A program made the position numbers and the translations under genes. From Corallococcus sp. AS-1-6 (lineage in GTDB: Bacteria; Myxococcota; Myxococcia; Myxococcales; Myxococcaceae), in contig NZ_JAIQDE010000035.1 of NCBI RefSeq assembly GCF_020037015.1, forward strand, positions 1-64,000: a stretch of DNA of 64,000 bases. The letters run 5' to 3'. Below the pieces are notes generated by a model. The model worked only from the letters and a program-made list of their open reading frames with translations. It searched no databases and was not told the origin of the DNA. Position 1 is the stretch's first letter; the number at the start of each line of letters is the position of its first letter. Shown here one piece after another: positions 8,955 to 18,050 of this stretch.

Positions 8955-11459
8955 ATGCGAGTCCTGCTCGCCACGCTCCTCGTCTGTCTTCTGGCCGCCC
9001 CGGCCTCCGCGCAGCAACCCTGTCCCCCGGCCGCGTCGCCCACCGCGGGCGTCGCCCAGGGCACCCTGGTGGCTCGCTTCCGTGCGCAGCCCGATACGGC
9101 GTGCCCGGACACGGAGCCTCGCACCTTCAGCCTCAAGCAGACACAGGTGGACGCGGAGGTCAGCGGGTTCCTCGCTTCCGTCACCGTGACGCAGGTGTTC
9201 GAGAACCCCTACTCCGCTCCCCTCGAAGCGCTCTACGTCTTCCCGCTGCCGGAGCTGGCCGCCGTGGATGGCATGGAGATGCACCTCGGCGAGCGCGTCA
9301 TCACGGGCGTCATCCAGACCCGCGAGCAGGCCCGCGACACCTACGAGCGCGCCAAGGCCGAGGGCAAGACGGCCGCGCTGCTCGACCAGGAGCGCCCCAA
9401 CATCTTCACCCAGTCCGTCGCCAACATCCTGCCGGGCGAGACCATCCGCGTGCGCATCCACTACGTGGAGCGCCTCACCTACGACGCCGGCACCTACCGC
9501 TTCAGCTTCCCCATGGTCGTGGCCCCCCGCTTCATCGGCGGCGCGCCGCTGCCCACGCGCCAGGGCGAAGGCGTGGAGCCCGACACCACCTCCGTCCCCG
9601 ACGCGAGCCGCATCACGCCCCCCGTCATCACCGACACGCGCAGCGGCCATGACATCCAGCTCACCGTGCGCCTGGACGCGGGCCTCCCGGTCCACTCGCT
9701 GCGCTCCACCACCCACCGCGTTGACGTGAAGCGCGACGGACCGTCCCGCGCCACCGTGAGCCTGGGCCGCGATGACCGCATCCCCAACAAGGACTTCATC
9801 CTCGAGTACGTCGTCGCCGACGCGCTCATCCGCCCCGCCGTCCTCATGCACCGCGACCCCGGCGCGGACCACGGCTACTTCCTGGTGATGCTCAACCCGC
9901 AGTTGTCCCCCACCCAGCGCGAAGTCGTCCCGCGCGAGCTCTACATGGTGCTCGACACGTCCTGCTCGCAGTCCGGCCTCGCCATCGAGAAGTCCAAGGC
10001 CATCACGAAGGAGGTGCTCAACCACCTGATGCCCGAGGACACCTTCCAGGTCCTCAACTTCGACACGCAGGTGACCAAGTTCGCGCCCACCGCCGTCCCC
10101 GCCACGCCGGAGAACATCCAGAACGCCCTGCCCTACGTCGCCAACTTCTGGGGCGGTGGCGGCACCGACGTGAACATCGCCGCCCGTGAAGCCATGCTGC
10201 CCCCGAACGACCCCGCCCGCCTGCGCATGGTGCTCTTCATGACGGACGGCCTCATCGGCGGTGACGAGCAGGTGCTCGGCACGCTCCAGGAGCACCTCCG
10301 TGAAGAGACGCGCATCTTCGCCGCCGGCGTGGGCTCCAGCACCAACCGCTACCTCATCACCAAGATGGGCGAACTGGGCCGCGGCGCCTCCACCCTCGTC
10401 AACCTCAACCGCCCGGAGGAGGACGTCGCCCGCGAGTTCGAGCAGCGCATGCGCGGCCCCGTCCTCACCTCCGTCCACGTGGACACGGACGGCCTGCCCG
10501 TCAGCGACGTGTACCCCAAGTCCGTGCCGGACCTCTTCGCCGGCCAGCCGCTGTTCCTCGTGGGCAGGTTCACCGGCACCGGTGACGGCGTCCTCCGCAT
10601 CTCCGGCCGCGTGCGGGGCCAGGTCCGCCACTTCGACGTGCCCGTGCACTTCCCCGAAGTGGCCCCGGAGCACGACTCGCTCAAGAGCCTCTGGGCCCGC
10701 CAGCGCATCGAGGAGCTCACCGTGGAGGGCTACCGTGGCGAGACGCCCGAGATCATCCAGGGCATCACCGACACCGCGCTCCAGTACCACCTGATGAGCC
10801 GCTACACGTCCTTCGTCGCGGTGGAGCAGGTGGCCCGCACGAACCCCGACGGTGAGACGGTCCGCGAGATGGTCCCCGTGCAGCTCCCCGACGGCATGGT
10901 CTCCGGCGCGCTCAGCCGCGAGGAGATCCCCCCCGGCGACCCCATCATCTCCGTGCGCGCCCCGCGCAACGCCCGCCGCGTCACCGCCTACTTCCCCTTC
11001 GGCCTGGTGAAGCCGCTCACGTTCGACAACCTCACCCGCTCCTGGCGCGGCCGGTTCCTCGTGCCGCTGGGCGTCGCGGATGGCTACTACACCGTGTTCA
11101 TCATCGCGGAGCTGGCGGACGGCCGCGTGGAGCGCAGCGAGGTGCGCTACCGCCTGGACTCGAAGGGCAACGACTTCGACGTCGTCCTCTCCCAGAAGGA
11201 GCTCGCCGCCGGTGACACGCTGACGCTGGACGTGGACGCGGTGGAGGCCACGCAGGAGGTCAGCGTGTACGGCGACCTCTTCGGCGAGGACCAGCACCTC
11301 TTCGACTCGCAGGACGGCCTGCGCTTCACGAAGTCGCTGGTCATCCCGGAGGGCACGCCCGCCGGTTCCTACGAGCTGGTGTTCGTCGCCCGCGACGCCG
11401 CCGGCAACCGCTTCGAGCGCCGGGAGACGCTGCGCGTCATCCACGCTCGGCGCGACTGA
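8955..11459 (+). CDS. Secreted VIT and von Willebrand factor A domain protein
   Basis: ATG 8955 begins a clear Sec signal peptide (MRVLLATLLVCLLAAPASAQ); the frame is open further upstream but without such a signal. Residues about 55-175 form a VIT domain (vault/inter-alpha-trypsin type: VTVTQVFENPYSAPLEALYVFPLP). The VWA domain begins near residue 328 with LYMVLDTSCSQSG, which preserves a D-x-S-x-S metal-binding MIDAS, and contains LFMTDGLIGG. The remaining 300 residues are beta-rich, with an Ig-like end. Bacterial VIT-VWA proteins of this length (834 aa) are envelope or extracellular proteins of uncertain role, possibly metal-dependent adhesion. No sortase motif or C-terminal membrane anchor is visible. 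It appears monocistronic. Confidence 0.85.
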   Translation: MRVLLATLLVCLLAAPASAQQPCPPAASPTAGVAQGTLVARFRAQPDTACPDTEPRTFSLKQTQVDAEVSGFLASVTVTQVFENPYSAPLEALYVFPLPELAAVDGMEMHLGERVITGVIQTREQARDTYERAKAEGKTAALLDQERPNIFTQSVANILPGETIRVRIHYVERLTYDAGTYRFSFPMVVAPRFIGGAPLPTRQGEGVEPDTTSVPDASRITPPVITDTRSGHDIQLTVRLDAGLPVHSLRSTTHRVDVKRDGPSRATVSLGRDDRIPNKDFILEYVVADALIRPAVLMHRDPGADHGYFLVMLNPQLSPTQREVVPRELYMVLDTSCSQSGLAIEKSKAITKEVLNHLMPEDTFQVLNFDTQVTKFAPTAVPATPENIQNALPYVANFWGGGGTDVNIAAREAMLPPNDPARLRMVLFMTDGLIGGDEQVLGTLQEHLREETRIFAAGVGSSTNRYLITKMGELGRGASTLVNLNRPEEDVAREFEQRMRGPVLTSVHVDTDGLPVSDVYPKSVPDLFAGQPLFLVGRFTGTGDGVLRISGRVRGQVRHFDVPVHFPEVAPEHDSLKSLWARQRIEELTVEGYRGETPEIIQGITDTALQYHLMSRYTSFVAVEQVARTNPDGETVREMVPVQLPDGMVSGALSREEIPPGDPIISVRAPRNARRVTAYFPFGLVKPLTFDNLTRSWRGRFLVPLGVADGYYTVFIIAELADGRVERSEVRYRLDSKGNDFDVVLSQKELAAGDTLTLDVDAVEATQEVSVYGDLFGEDQHLFDSQDGLRFTKSLVIPEGTPAGSYELVFVARDAAGNRFERRETLRVIHARRD

Positions 11460-11560
11460 CCCGCGAATCAATCTCGGATACCCTGGCGGCCCGTTTCGGC
11501 CCCGCGCCCTCACCGGCGCGGGGCTGGTTGCTTTCGCACCCGGCCGCGAGGAGTCCTTCG

Positions 11561-13375
11561 ATGTCGTCGTCCCTGCACTACACGCCCAACCTCCGCGATA
11601 TTGAGTTCAACCTCTTCGAGTTCCTGGACATCGGCCACACGTCGCTGGGCAAGGCGCCCTTCGGGGACCTGGACGAGACGGCGGCCCGGCAGACGCTGCA
11701 GACGTTCGCGCAGTTGTGCACGCAGGAGCTGGCGAAGAGCTTCGACGAGTCCGAGCACAACCCTCCGAAGCTGGAGAACGGCGAGGTGAAGCTGCCCCCC
11801 GGCCTCAAGGCCGCGATGGGCGCCTACTACGACGCGGGCATGCACCTGCTGGAGACGCCCCCGCACCTGGGCGGCCTGGGCGCGCCGCCGTCGCTGGGCT
11901 GGGCCGCGTTCGAGCTGCTGCTGGGCTCCAACCCCGCGCTGGCGTTCTTCACGCTGGGCAACCTGCTCGCGCGCGTCATCGACAGGCTGGGCACGGAGTC
12001 GCAGAAGAAGCGCTTCCTGCCGCACATCCTGGACAAGCGCTGGAGCGGCTCCATGGTGCTGACGGAGCCGGACGCGGGCAGCGACGTGGGCGCCGCGCGC
12101 ACCAAGGCCCGGCACGTGGACGGCGACGTCTGGGAGATTGAAGGCGTCAAGCGCTTCATCACCAACGGCGAGTCGGACATCGCGGAGAACATCATCCACA
12201 TGGTGCTCGCGCGTCCGGACGGCGCGGCGCCGGGCACCAAGGGCCTGTCGCTGTTCGTGGTGCCCAAGTACTGGGTGAACGAGGACGGCAGCCTGGGCGA
12301 GCACAACAACGTCGTGTGCACCAAGCTGGAGAAGAAGATGGGCCTGAAGGGGTCCGTCACGTGCGAGCTGACGTTCGGCGACGGCAAGCCCACGCGCGGC
12401 CTCTTGCTGGGCGAGGTGCACGACGGCATCCGGCAGATGTTCCACATCATCGAGAACGCGCGCATGGCGGTGGGCCTCAAGTCCATGGCCGCGCTGTCCG
12501 CGGGCTACTTCCGCGCGCTGTCGTTCGCGAAGGACCGCGTGCAGGGCAGCGACCTGGCGAAGGCGCGCGACAAGTCCGCGCCGCGCGTGAACATCCTCCA
12601 GCACCCGGACGTGCGCCGCATGCTGATGGCGCAGAAGGCCCACGCGGAGGGCCTGCGCGCGCTGGCCCTGTTCACCGCGTCCGTGCAGGACCAGGTGGAG
12701 CTCCAGGGCGGCCACCGCTCCACGGCGGCGGGCGAGGCGGACGTGCTCAACGACATGCTGCTGCCGCTGGTGAAGGGGTACAGCTCGGAGAAGGCGTATG
12801 AGCTGTTGTCCCTGTCGCTCCAGGTGCACGGCGGTTCGGGCTTCCTCACGGACTACCCGGTCGAGCAGTACATCCGGGACCAGAAGATCGACTCGCTCTA
12901 CGAGGGCACCACGCACATCCAGGCGCTGGACCTGCTGATGCGCAAGGTGGCGCGCGACGGCGGCGCGACGCTGATGGGCCTGCTGGAGCGCGTGCGCGCG
13001 ACGGCGGACGGCGACGAGGGCGGCCCCGAGCTGAAGACCGAGCGCGCCGCGCTGGGCGAGGCGGTGGGCCACCTGCAGACGCTGCTCGGCACGCTGATGG
13101 GCAAGCTGGGCGAGTCCGTCTACCACGTGGGCTTCCAGGGCAACCGCGTGCTGTTCGCCGTGGCGGAGGTCATCATCGGCTGGCTGCTGGTGCGTCACGC
13201 GGCCGTGGCGCTGGAGCGGATGAAGACCAACCCCGGCGACAAGGCGTTCTACGGCGGCAAGGTGGCCAGCGCCCGCTGGTACTGCCATGAGGTGCTGCCC
13301 GGCATCGCGCACGCCGCGCGCATGGTGGAGAACGGCAACCTGGACCTGATGGACCTGCCGGAAGAGTCGTTCTAG
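11561..13375 (+). CDS. Acyl-CoA dehydrogenase (large, FadE-like)
   Basis: A 604-residue flavoenzyme of the long bacterial acyl-CoA dehydrogenase type, which catalyses the alpha,beta-dehydrogenation of acyl-CoA in beta-oxidation. Visible features are the FAD-contacting MVLTEPDAGSDVG near residue 167, the substrate/FAD loop IEGVKRFITNGE, and near the C-terminal part QVHGGSGFLTDYPVEQYIRD followed by YEGTTHIQALDL, in which Glu448 is the likely catalytic base. The extra 150-residue C-terminal helical domain is usual for this subgroup. ATG 11561 has GCGAGGAG upstream. Substrate length cannot be told. A terminator follows; no electron-transfer flavoprotein genes are nearby. Confidence 0.92.
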   Translation: MSSSLHYTPNLRDIEFNLFEFLDIGHTSLGKAPFGDLDETAARQTLQTFAQLCTQELAKSFDESEHNPPKLENGEVKLPPGLKAAMGAYYDAGMHLLETPPHLGGLGAPPSLGWAAFELLLGSNPALAFFTLGNLLARVIDRLGTESQKKRFLPHILDKRWSGSMVLTEPDAGSDVGAARTKARHVDGDVWEIEGVKRFITNGESDIAENIIHMVLARPDGAAPGTKGLSLFVVPKYWVNEDGSLGEHNNVVCTKLEKKMGLKGSVTCELTFGDGKPTRGLLLGEVHDGIRQMFHIIENARMAVGLKSMAALSAGYFRALSFAKDRVQGSDLAKARDKSAPRVNILQHPDVRRMLMAQKAHAEGLRALALFTASVQDQVELQGGHRSTAAGEADVLNDMLLPLVKGYSSEKAYELLSLSLQVHGGSGFLTDYPVEQYIRDQKIDSLYEGTTHIQALDLLMRKVARDGGATLMGLLERVRATADGDEGGPELKTERAALGEAVGHLQTLLGTLMGKLGESVYHVGFQGNRVLFAVAEVIIGWLLVRHAAVALERMKTNPGDKAFYGGKVASARWYCHEVLPGIAHAARMVENGNLDLMDLPEESF

Positions 13376-13390
13376 CCATCCGCCGGATGG

Positions 13391-13425
13391 GGCCCGAAGG
13401 ACGGTAGCGACATGTCCTTCGGGCC
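13391..13425 (+). terminator. Strong hairpin terminator after acyl-CoA dehydrogenase
   Basis: GGCCCGAAGGAC (13391-13402) is fully complementary to GTCCTTCGGGCC (13414-13425), giving a 12-bp stem. It lies between two convergent genes and may act on both strands. Confidence 0.65.
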
Positions 13426-13453
13426 TTCGGACCGGTGAGTGCCGGGCGTGCGC

Positions 13454-14380
13454 TCAGGGTTCCAGGTCAACGGCAGAGAAGGCGTAGGCACCCACGGCGT
13501 TGAAGGAGATGCCCCCCCAGAAGATGAACAGCTCGACCGTATGACGGCCTTGCTGCATCACCTGGAGGTCGAACGTTTCGCTCCTCGGCCTGCTATCGGA
13601 CCTATTCGACTCGAACAGCACCTCGCCCCCGGGGCCACGCACTCGCATGCAGCAGATGTGGGAGGAGTATTCACCCTGACACGTCAACCGGTAGGCGCGG
13701 CCCGCGACGGCGTCCAGCGCGACGACGTCGACATCGCCAGCGGGCTCGACGTACCCCGAGACGGGGGTGCCGATGGGCACCGGGGTGGCTTCCGTGAGGG
13801 TGTTCGCGAAGTCGTCCGGCCCCCGGTCCAGCAGCGAGTATTTGTAGGAAAGATCGAAAGTGGAGGTGAATTTGCGGTTGTGCTCCACGCGGGCGTACAC
13901 GGGACCATCCTGCGTAGCGAGCACGGCCGACTGGTAGGTCGAGAGCGCCCCCGTGCCCACCGAGCCCGGCAACGTGAGCCCGTCCGCGCCGAGGAGCTCG
14001 ACACGGCAGCTCGGGGCGTAGTCAGACAAAGATGCATTGCAGCTAAAGCGGTAGATGCGACCGGCCGTGACGTGGAACGAGAACAGGTCCACGTCCTCGA
14101 GGTTGTCCAGGTTCGCGTCCACCCATTGGGAGGAGGGGTCCATGAGTTCCACGGGGGTCGCGGCCTCGAGGGAGTCCCCATGGTCATCTCCCTCGCGCAC
14201 GTCCCGCCTGCAGGACAGGTCCGCCGGGACGTAGCCCTGGGGGCATTCGCAGGCGGCCTCTCCGGAGGACGTCACACATTGGCCCGGACCGCAGTCGGTG
14301 TCCTCGCACGGGTCGGAATCACAAGCGCAGAGGATGGCGAGCGCGAGCGCCATCGCCAGGGAAGAAGCAGAACGCAGCAT
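13454..14380 (-). CDS. PPC-domain lipoprotein with a Cys-rich N-terminus
   Basis: The start at ATG 14380 gives a lipoprotein signal (MLRSASSLAMALALAILCAC, lipobox L-C-A-C), and GGGAG lies just upstream; the frame is open further back but upstream sequence has no signal. After the lipid-anchored Cys there is a short EGF-like cysteine cluster (CEDTDCGPGQCVTSSGEAAC, then CPQGY). Two repeats of a bacterial pre-peptidase C-terminal (PPC) type beta domain follow, each marked by D-V-D-x-F/V...A-G-R-x-Y-R-L/F-x-C. Myxobacterial secreted proteins often carry these modules; a binding role outside the cell is likely. It is divergent from the propeller gene at 14537. Confidence 0.75.
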   Translation of the reverse strand: MLRSASSLAMALALAILCACDSDPCEDTDCGPGQCVTSSGEAACECPQGYVPADLSCRRDVREGDDHGDSLEAATPVELMDPSSQWVDANLDNLEDVDLFSFHVTAGRIYRFSCNASLSDYAPSCRVELLGADGLTLPGSVGTGALSTYQSAVLATQDGPVYARVEHNRKFTSTFDLSYKYSLLDRGPDDFANTLTEATPVPIGTPVSGYVEPAGDVDVVALDAVAGRAYRLTCQGEYSSHICCMRVRGPGGEVLFESNRSDSRPRSETFDLQVMQQGRHTVELFIFWGGISFNAVGAYAFSAVDLEP

Positions 14381-14536
14381 GTCTTGGACTCCCACGGAGG
14401 CCCGGCCCCAATCCCCCCCGCGCGACCATCGTTCGTGAAAGGCGACAGGGTCAACGGGTCCGCCCGGCCCGGGGCCTCGGGTGCGGCTCCGGAGACACAC
14501 ACCGGGCTGGCCCGGGGTTCGCAATAGGGGTGCAGC

Positions 14537-16207
14537 ATGATGCTCTCCACCCTCACCGCGCTGACCCTGGCCGCCACCGTCACCAACACCGAGACCGTGC
14601 ACGACCTGAAGCCCTTCGGCGGCCACGTCGTCGCGTGCACCGAAGGCGGCCTGGAGCTGTTCACGCCCTCGGGCCGTCCGGTGCGCGTGCTCACGGTGGA
14701 GGACGGGCTTCCCAGCCACTACTGCCGCGCGCTGGAGTCCACGGGGGACCGGCTCTTCGTCGCCACGGATGAAGGGCTCGTGTCGCTGGATGCCCGCTTC
14801 CAGGTGACGCCCGTGCTGGACGTGCGCTGGCAGGCGCTGCCTCCCTCCGAGGACGCGAGCACGCCGGACTACGTGAGCCGGCTGGAGTCACTGGCTTCGG
14901 TGCTGACGCCGGGCGCGACCTACACGGCGTTCTCTCCGCGCTTCGCGGGCACGGCGGAGGGACGGCTGTTCGAGCTGGGCACCCAGCGCGCGTGGTCCCT
15001 GCCAGGACCGGTGCGCTTCATCTCCGACACGCAGGACGGCGTGGACGTGGGCACCACCGAGGGCGCGTTCTCCATCAGCGCCAGTGGCCGGCTCTCCGCG
15101 CTGCGCGACGTGCCCACCGGGCCGCTGTCCTTCACCGTGACGGAGCAGGGCGTGCGCATCGTGGGCAGCCACGGCGAGGTGCACGCGTGGGAGACGGAGT
15201 CCGTGCCGCTCCAGACCGTGAGCGTTCCCAAGGGCGCCACCGTGTTGAACACGGAATGGGCGGGCACGCGGGCCTCGGGCGTGTTCAAGCTTGGGCCCAA
15301 GGGGTGGCGCCGCGTCACGCCCACGGGGCAGCTCTGCGGCAATCACATCACCGCGCTCGCCCGGCACCAGGGCCAGCTCGTGGTGGGCACGTTCGACCGG
15401 GGCGCCTGCATCCAGCGCGAGGACGGCCGGTGGCGGACCATCCGTTCACCTTCGCTTCCCAGCGACCAGGTGCTGGGCATCACCAGCGATGGACCGAACC
15501 TCTACGTCGCCACCACGTATGGCCTGGGCTTCCATGACGGGAAGACGTGGACGCAGATTGCATACGGGGCCCGAAACCCCGTGGCGCTGGGGAAGCTGTC
15601 CGTGCTCAACGTGTCCCAGATGGATGACGGTGTCGCGCTGGTGGATGGCCGCGGCGTGTCCCTGGTCACTCCCGGCACCGCGCCCCTGTCGCTCGTGAAG
15701 CGGGTGCCGCTGCCGAAGGAGTGGAGCAAGCACCCTTCCGTGGGTGAAGCCTCCGGCCGCTTCCTGTGGATGGGCAGCGAGGACCGGGGACTGCTGCGCT
15801 GGGACGGCGCGGCGTGGCAGCGCTTCCACGACGGCCGCGACCTCACCGACAACTGGATCACCGCGCTGTCCACCGACGCGCAGGGGCGCGCCGTCGCGGG
15901 CACCTGCCAGGATGGCTTCAGCTACTTCGACGGCGCGAAGTGGACCCGCGTGCGCGCCGCGCCCGGGCTGCCCTCCCCGGCAATCGTCTCCGCCGCGCTC
16001 GTGCCCGGCGGGGCGCTGGTGGGCACGCTGCTCGGCGCGTCGTACTTCGACGCGGCCACGGGGCAAACGCGGGCCCTGCCGAAGCTGGCCGACCCGCGCG
16101 TCTACGCCGTGCTTCCGGACGGCGACTCCGCCCTCTTCGGCACCGAGGGCGGGCTGTCGAGCGCGGCCTGGAAGGCCGTCTCGGCTCCGGCTCTCAGTCA
16201 GCGCTGA
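14537..16207 (+). CDS. Secreted two-component-regulator-type beta-propeller protein
   Basis: A 556-residue protein with an N-terminal export signal (MMLSTLTALTLAATVT) and repeated blades of the Reg_prop type, e.g. DGLPSHYCRAL, LFVATDEGLVSLD, CGNHITALARHQGQLVVGTFDRG, LTDNWITALSTDAQGRAVAGT and DGFSYFDGAKWTRV. Such blades usually form the periplasmic sensor of hybrid histidine kinases, but here no transmembrane helix, kinase or output domain follows, so the protein is a free propeller, perhaps a ligand or protein binder. Its last 10 bases overlap the convergent gene on the other strand (16198-16207). Function is unassigned. Confidence 0.75.
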   Translation: MMLSTLTALTLAATVTNTETVHDLKPFGGHVVACTEGGLELFTPSGRPVRVLTVEDGLPSHYCRALESTGDRLFVATDEGLVSLDARFQVTPVLDVRWQALPPSEDASTPDYVSRLESLASVLTPGATYTAFSPRFAGTAEGRLFELGTQRAWSLPGPVRFISDTQDGVDVGTTEGAFSISASGRLSALRDVPTGPLSFTVTEQGVRIVGSHGEVHAWETESVPLQTVSVPKGATVLNTEWAGTRASGVFKLGPKGWRRVTPTGQLCGNHITALARHQGQLVVGTFDRGACIQREDGRWRTIRSPSLPSDQVLGITSDGPNLYVATTYGLGFHDGKTWTQIAYGARNPVALGKLSVLNVSQMDDGVALVDGRGVSLVTPGTAPLSLVKRVPLPKEWSKHPSVGEASGRFLWMGSEDRGLLRWDGAAWQRFHDGRDLTDNWITALSTDAQGRAVAGTCQDGFSYFDGAKWTRVRAAPGLPSPAIVSAALVPGGALVGTLLGASYFDAATGQTRALPKLADPRVYAVLPDGDSALFGTEGGLSSAAWKAVSAPALSQR

Positions 16208-17289
16208 GACCGCGCGGCCAGCTCGCGCTCCACGTACAGCCGCAGGATGTGCATGAAGTCCTGCGCGTTCGTCACCACGCCGAAGGCCTGGTGCGTGCCC
16301 CGGTCCTTCAGCTTGCTCACCACGAACTCGGACGAGTCCACGCAGATGGTGGGCAGCTCCCTCAGGGAGCCGTCCTGCTCCGTCACGAACGCGGGCAGCA
16401 TGTTCCCCGTCGCGATGGCGTGCAGCGCCGTGGCCACGAGCACCGCCATCGTCGCCTTCACCGCGTGCCTTCGCATCGCGTCCTGCGCCGCCAGGTTGTC
16501 CGTCACCACGTCCGGCAGTGGCCCGTCATCCCGGATGGAGCCCGTCAGCACGAACGGCACCCCGTGCTTCACGCACGCGTGCATGATGCCGTTGGTGATG
16601 ACGCCCGCCTCCACCGCCTTCGCGATGGAGCCCGCCTGCCGCACCCGGTTGATGGCGCGCATGTGCAGCCCGTGCCCGCCCGACGTCGCCTCGCCCGCGC
16701 CGCTCATCCCCAGCGTCGTGCCGTAGATGGACGCCTCGATGTCGTGCACCGCCACCGCGTTGCCCGCGAGCAGCGCCCCCACGAAGCCGTTCTCCACGAA
16801 CCACGTCATGTCCGCCCGCGCCCGCGAGTGCACCAGCGCCGGCCCCGTCACCCAGATGGGATAGCCGCCCCGCTCGCGCTCCTCCACCAGGAGCCGCGCC
16901 ATGTGCGCGTAGTCGATGGGCTTCTCGCGCGACACCTCGCTCGTCATGAACTTGAACTCGCCCTCCCCGCCCTCCGCCAGGTAGGCCATGTTCACGTAGA
17001 CGCCCTCGCTGCCGTCCTCCGCCTTGCCCACCACCACGCGCTCGCCCGCGCGCACCCGGCGGCCCTCGCGCACCCAGAGCTCGCCCTGCGCGTCCAGCAC
17101 CAGCGCGCCGTCCATGCGCGGCTCGCGCGGCATCCGCCACCGCCCGTCCACCCGCACGTACGTGGGCAGGTTCGTCGTGGTGAAGAAGCCCTCCGGCAGC
17201 ACGCCGTCCGCCGGAGCCGGGGTGAAGCGCGCGTCCGGGAAACCGCTGAACCGCGCCGCCGTGAAGTCGGGATGAGCAATGGTCGTCAC
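16198..17289 (-). CDS. LOR/SDH-domain protein, probable ornithine cyclodeaminase type
   Basis: The protein (363 aa from GTG 17289) matches the TIGR00300/LOR-SDH conserved family: ALVHSRARADMTWFVENGFVGALLAGNAVAVHD, in which residues around 190-215 are the dinucleotide-binding core, plus EASIYGTTLGM and GGHGLHMRAIN. The same domain forms the C-terminal part of the cyanobacterial arginine dihydrolase/ornithine cyclodeaminase ArgZ and stands alone in archaea, where NAD-dependent ornithine-to-proline cyclodeamination has been reported. No amidinotransferase-type domain is fused here. The start is uncertain: the frame remains open to 17400, but the upstream residues are Gly/Pro-rich and unlike the family. 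Confidence 0.75.
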   Translation of the reverse strand: MTTIAHPDFTAARFSGFPDARFTPAPADGVLPEGFFTTTNLPTYVRVDGRWRMPREPRMDGALVLDAQGELWVREGRRVRAGERVVVGKAEDGSEGVYVNMAYLAEGGEGEFKFMTSEVSREKPIDYAHMARLLVEERERGGYPIWVTGPALVHSRARADMTWFVENGFVGALLAGNAVAVHDIEASIYGTTLGMSGAGEATSGGHGLHMRAINRVRQAGSIAKAVEAGVITNGIMHACVKHGVPFVLTGSIRDDGPLPDVVTDNLAAQDAMRRHAVKATMAVLVATALHAIATGNMLPAFVTEQDGSLRELPTICVDSSEFVVSKLKDRGTHQAFGVVTNAQDFMHILRLYVERELAARSQR

Positions 17290-17496
17290 CCCGCCACCAT
17301 GCGCGGGCCCCACCCCTCCGTTCAAGGGCGCAGCGCCTCGCCATCCCCTTGGATTGTTTCCCCTTTCATAAGGGCCACCCACCTGGACGCACCCCGTCAC
17401 GAACAGCGCCCCGCAACCCGCGCGCGAATCCCGGGTTCAAGCCTCCAGGGACGACGCGCTGGCACCCACGCCCGCGCCCACCCAGGAGGAGTCACC

Positions 17497-17811
17497 ATGA
17501 AGCGCAACGGACTGGGGATGCTCGCGGCGGTGCTGGGCCTGACGGTGGCGCTGCCGGCCGTGGCCGCGGAGGCCGACCGCCGCCAGGTGAACCAGCAGCA
17601 GCGCATCAACGAAGGCGTGAAGAGCGGCGAGCTCACGGGCCGCGAGGCCGTGCGCCTGGAGCGCCAGCACCGCTCGCTCCAGCGCGAGATCCGCCGCGAC
17701 CGCCGGGACGACGGCCACCTGGACGCCGCCGAGCGCGCCCGCATCGACGCGAAGCAGGACGCCCTCAGCCGCCGCATCGCCCGCCAGAAGCACGACGCCC
17801 AGAGCCGCTGA
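17497..17811 (+). CDS. Small exported coiled-coil protein, 104 aa
   Basis: AGGAGGA (17484-17490) directly precedes ATG 17497, a near-ideal ribosome binding site. A signal peptide (MKRNGLGMLAAVLGLTVALP, then AVAAEA) is followed by about 80 highly charged residues, rich in Arg, Gln, Asp and Glu, with heptad-like spacing (VKSGELTGREAVRLERQHRS). This suggests a periplasmic helical or coiled-coil protein. Similar small proteins of unknown role are common in proteobacteria. A large stem-loop follows the stop. Confidence 0.75.
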   Translation: MKRNGLGMLAAVLGLTVALPAVAAEADRRQVNQQQRINEGVKSGELTGREAVRLERQHRSLQREIRRDRRDDGHLDAAERARIDAKQDALSRRIARQKHDAQSR

Positions 17812-17830
17812 ATCCCCCGGAAATTGCGCA

Positions 17831-17876
17831 CCGCGACAGGGACGCCCCGGGCGGCCCTCCGGGGGCCCTGTCGCGG
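17831..17876 (+). terminator. Long stem-loop terminator after the 104-aa protein
   Basis: CCGCGACAGGG (17831-17841) pairs with CCCTGTCGCGG (17866-17876), and the enclosed CCCCGGG/CTCCGGGG sequence can extend the structure. It lies 19 nt after the stop codon. Confidence 0.6.
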
Positions 17877-18050
17877 CTGCGCACCCTTCCCAGGGTCCGG
17901 ATTCCGCTCCGGGTACGCCCGTTCGCGCCCATGTGCGCGCCTGGAGTGAAAAGCAGGTGGGGGACGCAACACCGGTTCTTGAACGGCGAGAATGGAAACA
18001 ATCGCAGCCGGTGACCACTCCGGGTCACTGCTCCCCCAAGGAGCCCCCCC

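Noticed and set aside
8883-11513. An 876-codon open frame antisense to the VIT-VWA gene
   Set aside because: High GC makes long antisense frames common; its product is Val/His/Arg-rich with no domain, while the plus strand encodes a signal peptide, VIT and VWA.
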